From assembly GCF_042660285.1 (NCBI RefSeq), contig NZ_JBHSTP010000001.1, forward strand, positions 992,001-1,056,000: DNA of 64,000 bases, written 5' to 3'. The notes below the pieces were generated by a model, which ran no database searches, was not told where the DNA came from, and worked only from the letters and a program-made list of their open reading frames with translations. The translations under genes and the position numbers were made by a program. The DNA is from Luethyella okanaganae (GTDB lineage: Bacteria > Actinomycetota > Actinomycetes > Actinomycetales > Microbacteriaceae). How positions within the stretch are numbered: the stretch's first letter is position 1; each line of letters starts with the position of its first letter. This document shows, piece by piece, positions 61,524-64,000 of this stretch.

Positions 61524-62448
61524 CGCCACATCCGACGGCCGGCCGGCATACCTGCACCCGCCTGAGGTCGACCGGGTAGCGGCCTCGAGAGCCGCTGTCG
61601 CCGCCCGCCGCGCCCGTGCCGCCGTCAAAGCGGCGATGAACGCCGGGGAGCGCAGCCCGCTCGATGTCTTGCGGGCCGCGTCCGAGGAGCCCGCGAGTGC
61701 GGAGGGCAAGCTTCGCGCCACCGAGTTCCTCACGAGCGTGCCTGCCATCGGCGTCACGAAGATGAACCGCATCATGGCCGATCTGGGAATCTCTCCCGCG
61801 AAGCGGCTCGGCGGGCTCGGGCGCCATCAGCGGCATCGTCTGCGTGAGTATCTCGCCGATAGGATCGCCTCTCGCGGCGGTCGGCAGAGCAGGCTGGTCG
61901 TGCTCGCCGGACCCACGGCGGTCGGCAAGGGAACCGTCGCCGCTCACATCCGCACGCACCATCCCGACGTCGCCCTCTCAGTGTCGGCGACGACGCGCGC
62001 ACCGCGACCCGGAGAGGTCGATGGCGTGAGCTATTACTTCGTCGACGACGACGAGTTCGATCGGATGATCGCGGCCGGTGAACTGCTCGAGTGGGCGACC
62101 GTGCACAACGCCTACCGCTATGGCACCCCGCGCAAGCCGGTCGAGGATGCGCTCGAGGCAGGTGAGAGCGTTCTGCTCGAGATCGACATTCAGGGAGCGC
62201 GCTCTGTCAGGCGGGCGATGCCCGAGGCGAAACTCGTGTTCCTGTTGCCGCCGAGCTGGGAAGAACTCGTTCGCAGGCTCGTAGGCCGTGGTACGGAGGA
62301 GGTCTCAGAACAGCAGCGCAGGCTGGAGACGGCGAAGGTCGAGTTGGCCGCGGTCGATGAGTTCGACCACCGGGTGGTGAACCGTGACGTGGGCGAGGCG
62401 GCCCAAGAGGTCGTAGACTTGATGCAGACTCGCAAGACGCGGCGCTGA
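61513..62448 (+). CDS. gmk: Fusion of actinobacterial integration host factor (mIHF) domain and guanylate kinase
   Basis: The protein has 311 residues, about 110 more than a usual guanylate kinase. Residues about 18-115 match the mIHF domain (ERSPLDVLRAASEE through FLTSVPAIGVTKMNRIMADL to GLGRHQRHRL), a helix-two-turn-helix DNA-binding fold. From about 125 the guanylate kinase begins, with P-loop GPTAVGKGT at 133-141, SATTRAPRPGEVDGVSYYF and LLEIDIQGARSVRR. In mycobacteria mihF and gmk are separate adjacent genes; here they are one frame. The GTG at 61513 has GGAGG at 7 bases; an ATG at 61489 is less likely. It phosphorylates GMP to GDP; the N-terminus probably binds DNA. Confidence 0.93.
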   Translation: MVDDATSDGRPAYLHPPEVDRVAASRAAVAARRARAAVKAAMNAGERSPLDVLRAASEEPASAEGKLRATEFLTSVPAIGVTKMNRIMADLGISPAKRLGGLGRHQRHRLREYLADRIASRGGRQSRLVVLAGPTAVGKGTVAAHIRTHHPDVALSVSATTRAPRPGEVDGVSYYFVDDDEFDRMIAAGELLEWATVHNAYRYGTPRKPVEDALEAGESVLLEIDIQGARSVRRAMPEAKLVFLLPPSWEELVRRLVGRGTEEVSEQQRRLETAKVELAAVDEFDHRVVNRDVGEAAQEVVDLMQTRKTRR

Positions 62449-62478
62449 CGGGGTGTCGACTCCTGGACGACGCATCGG

Positions 62479-62510
62479 ATGCGAACACACTGAGATGCGA
62501 ACACACTGAG
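62479..62510 (+). repeat. Perfect 16-bp tandem duplication upstream of rpoZ, each copy encoding a 4-codon mini-ORF
   Basis: ATGCGAACACACTGAG occurs twice in tandem (62479-62494, 62495-62510). Each unit reads ATG CGA ACA CAC TGA, that is Met-Arg-Thr-His-stop. The second unit ends in the GAG that forms the rpoZ Shine-Dalgarno GAGGAG. Confidence 0.9.
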
Positions 62511-62522
62511 GAGTGTTATTAC

Positions 62523-62780
62523 ATGGCTGACAAGCTCACCGGCATCATCGACCCACCCATCGACGAGCTGCTCTCGAAAGTGGACTCCAAGTACGCACTG
62601 GTGATCTTCGCCTCCAAGCGTGCCCGTCAGATCAACGACTACTACGCCGATCTGCACGAGGGAAGCCTGTTCGACAACGTCGGACCGCTCGTCGATTCGA
62701 CGATCGACGACAAGCCGCTCTCCGTCGCGTTGCATGAGATCAACGAGGACAAGCTGACGGTTCGCCCGAACGCGGAATAG
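62523..62780 (+). CDS. rpoZ: DNA-directed RNA polymerase omega subunit
   Basis: This 85-residue omega subunit has the conserved core DELLSKVDSKYALVIFASKRARQINDYY, which contacts the beta' subunit. GAGGAG lies 10 bases before the ATG. It stands between gmk and coaBC as in most actinobacteria. Confidence 0.96.
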   Translation: MADKLTGIIDPPIDELLSKVDSKYALVIFASKRARQINDYYADLHEGSLFDNVGPLVDSTIDDKPLSVALHEINEDKLTVRPNAE

Positions 62781-62800
62781 TCGGCGAAAGCCCGCAGCAT

Positions 62801-64000
62801 ATGTCGTCGCCTCTCACGATCGTCGTCGGAGTCAGCGGCGGCATCGCCGCCTACAAGGCTGTCAACGTCGTGCGCGCCTTCGTTCTCGCCGGGCATTCTG
62901 TGCACGTCGTGGCGACGGATGCGGCGCTTCGTTTCGTGGGCCGCCCGACCCTCGAGGCGATTTCGCGCAACCCGGTGCACAGCGAGCTCTACGAAGGCGT
63001 CGCTGAAGTGCGGCACGTGGCTATCGGCCGATCAGCCGACCTCATCGTCGTCGCGCCGGCGACCGCGAACACGATGGCCAAACTCGCCGCCGGACTGGCT
63101 GACGACCTGCTCGGCAACACGATCCTCGCGAGCGCGGCCCCGCTCGTCATCGCCCCCGCCATGCACACCGAGATGTGGCAGAACCCGGCGACGATCGCCA
63201 ACGTGGCGACGCTGCGTTCTCGCGGCGTCACGATCGTCGGGCCGGCGGTCGGTCAGCTCACAGGAGAGGACTCCGGTCCAGGGCGCATGGAGGAGCCGGA
63301 CATGATCGTCGCCACGGCACTCGCTGTCGTCGGAGGCGTGGGTACTAGCCGAGGACCGACCAGGATCACGCAGGACCTCGCCGGCCGACGCGTCGTGGTG
63401 AGTGCCGGCGGTACGCGTGAGCCGCTCGATCCCGTGCGGTTCCTCGGCAACCGCTCGAGTGGCCGTCAGGGCGTCGCCGTCGCCGAGGCGGCGAGAGCGC
63501 GGGGCGCGAGTGTGGTGCTTGTCGCCGCTCATCTCGAGGTTCCGGTACCTGCTGGCATCGAGGTCGTCCAGGTGTCGACGGCCCTCGAGCTGCAGGTGGC
63601 CGTGACCGCGGCCATGAGCGGCGCCGACGTCGTGATCATGGCGGCGGCCGTCGCCGACTACCGTCCAGCCGAGGTACGCAACGAGAAGATCAAGAAGGAA
63701 GAGCAGGGAGACACTCTGAGCCTCGAGCTCGTGCGCAACCCGGACATCCTCGCCGGGCTCGCGGAGGCTCGCGCGCCCGGTCTGGTCCTGGTCGGTTTCG
63801 CGGCCGAGACGGAACGTGACGACGCCAGGCTGCTCGATCTCGGACGCGCAAAAGCGTTGCGCAAGGGAACCGACCTTCTCGTCCTCAACAGGGTCGGCTG
63901 GAACGAGGGTTTCGCCACCGAGAGCAATGAAGTGATCGTGCTCGATGCGACCGGGGATAAGGTGGTTGAGGCCTCCGGCAGCAAATCGTCGGTGGCGAAC
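62801..64000 (+). CDS. coaBC: Bifunctional phosphopantothenoylcysteine decarboxylase/phosphopantothenate-cysteine ligase, 3' end cut
   Basis: The frame is open from the ATG at 62801 to the right edge (400 codons), and family length is about 400-415, so only a short tail may be missing. The FMN-dependent CoaC half opens with IVVGVSGGIAAYKAVNVVR and contains the catalytic-type His in EVRHVAIG, PATANTMAKLAAG and PAMHTEMW. The CoaB half begins near VVVSAGGTREPLDPVRFLGN and includes AAVADYRP and the KIKKE substrate segment. It makes 4'-phosphopantetheine for CoA. It lies 20 bases after rpoZ. Confidence 0.96.
   Translation, partial: MSSPLTIVVGVSGGIAAYKAVNVVRAFVLAGHSVHVVATDAALRFVGRPTLEAISRNPVHSELYEGVAEVRHVAIGRSADLIVVAPATANTMAKLAAGLADDLLGNTILASAAPLVIAPAMHTEMWQNPATIANVATLRSRGVTIVGPAVGQLTGEDSGPGRMEEPDMIVATALAVVGGVGTSRGPTRITQDLAGRRVVVSAGGTREPLDPVRFLGNRSSGRQGVAVAEAARARGASVVLVAAHLEVPVPAGIEVVQVSTALELQVAVTAAMSGADVVIMAAAVADYRPAEVRNEKIKKEEQGDTLSLELVRNPDILAGLAEARAPGLVLVGFAAETERDDARLLDLGRAKALRKGTDLLVLNRVGWNEGFATESNEVIVLDATGDKVVEASGSKSSVAN

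Overview
The DNA is GC-rich, codes with many GTG and TTG starts and 1-14 base overlaps, and carries gene neighbourhoods typical of Actinomycetota: ruvCAB-yajC-secDF-relA, aroE-aroC-aroK-aroB-aroQ-efp-nusB, and pyrR-pyrB-pyrC-carA-carB-pyrF-gmk-rpoZ-coaBC with an actinobacterial mIHF domain. A DUF222/HNH gene and small membrane genes beside alaS point towards Microbacteriaceae or close relatives. This is inference from gene content; no rRNA is present.

Region 1 (1-9245) is an inositol/sugar-acid type catabolic locus. A leftward operon holds three Gfo/Idh/MocA dehydrogenases and an IolE-like isomerase; the last dehydrogenase runs off the left edge. Its promoter is strong (TTGACA-N17-TATCTT) with two palindromic operators on it. 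A LacI-family regulator, with a near-identical operator in its own leader, lies next, and a rightward operon encodes a lipoprotein binding protein, a permease and an ATPase. A decayed fourth cistron follows the ATPase gene.

Region 2 (9245-21200) is accessory. It holds an HxlR regulator divergent from a DUF5519-like gene, then a GH29 alpha-L-fucosidase and a ROK repressor divergent from two tandem, paralogous Tat-exported proteins with a jelly-roll module and a putative TIM barrel. A XylR-like operator lies on the shared control region. Next come an orphan gene, a DUF2599-like secreted protein coupled to a small membrane protein, a DUF4190 protein, and four tRNA genes (Val-CAC, Gly-GCC, Cys-GCA, Val-GAC) with a displaced tRNA-Val 3' fragment.

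Region 3 (21215-64000) is core genome on the + strand, apart from a few minus-strand genes. It covers thrS, HIT, pdxST, yebC, Holliday-junction processing, Sec membrane factors, the stringent response, rarA, rpsD, alaS, ruvX, mltG, the common aromatic pathway, efp and nusB, and the whole UMP pathway from carbamoyl phosphate except dihydroorotate dehydrogenase. The pyr operon is preceded by a PyrR-type RNA-binding loop that runs into the pyrR Shine-Dalgarno sequence. It continues into gmk (fused to mIHF), rpoZ and a coaBC gene cut by the right edge.
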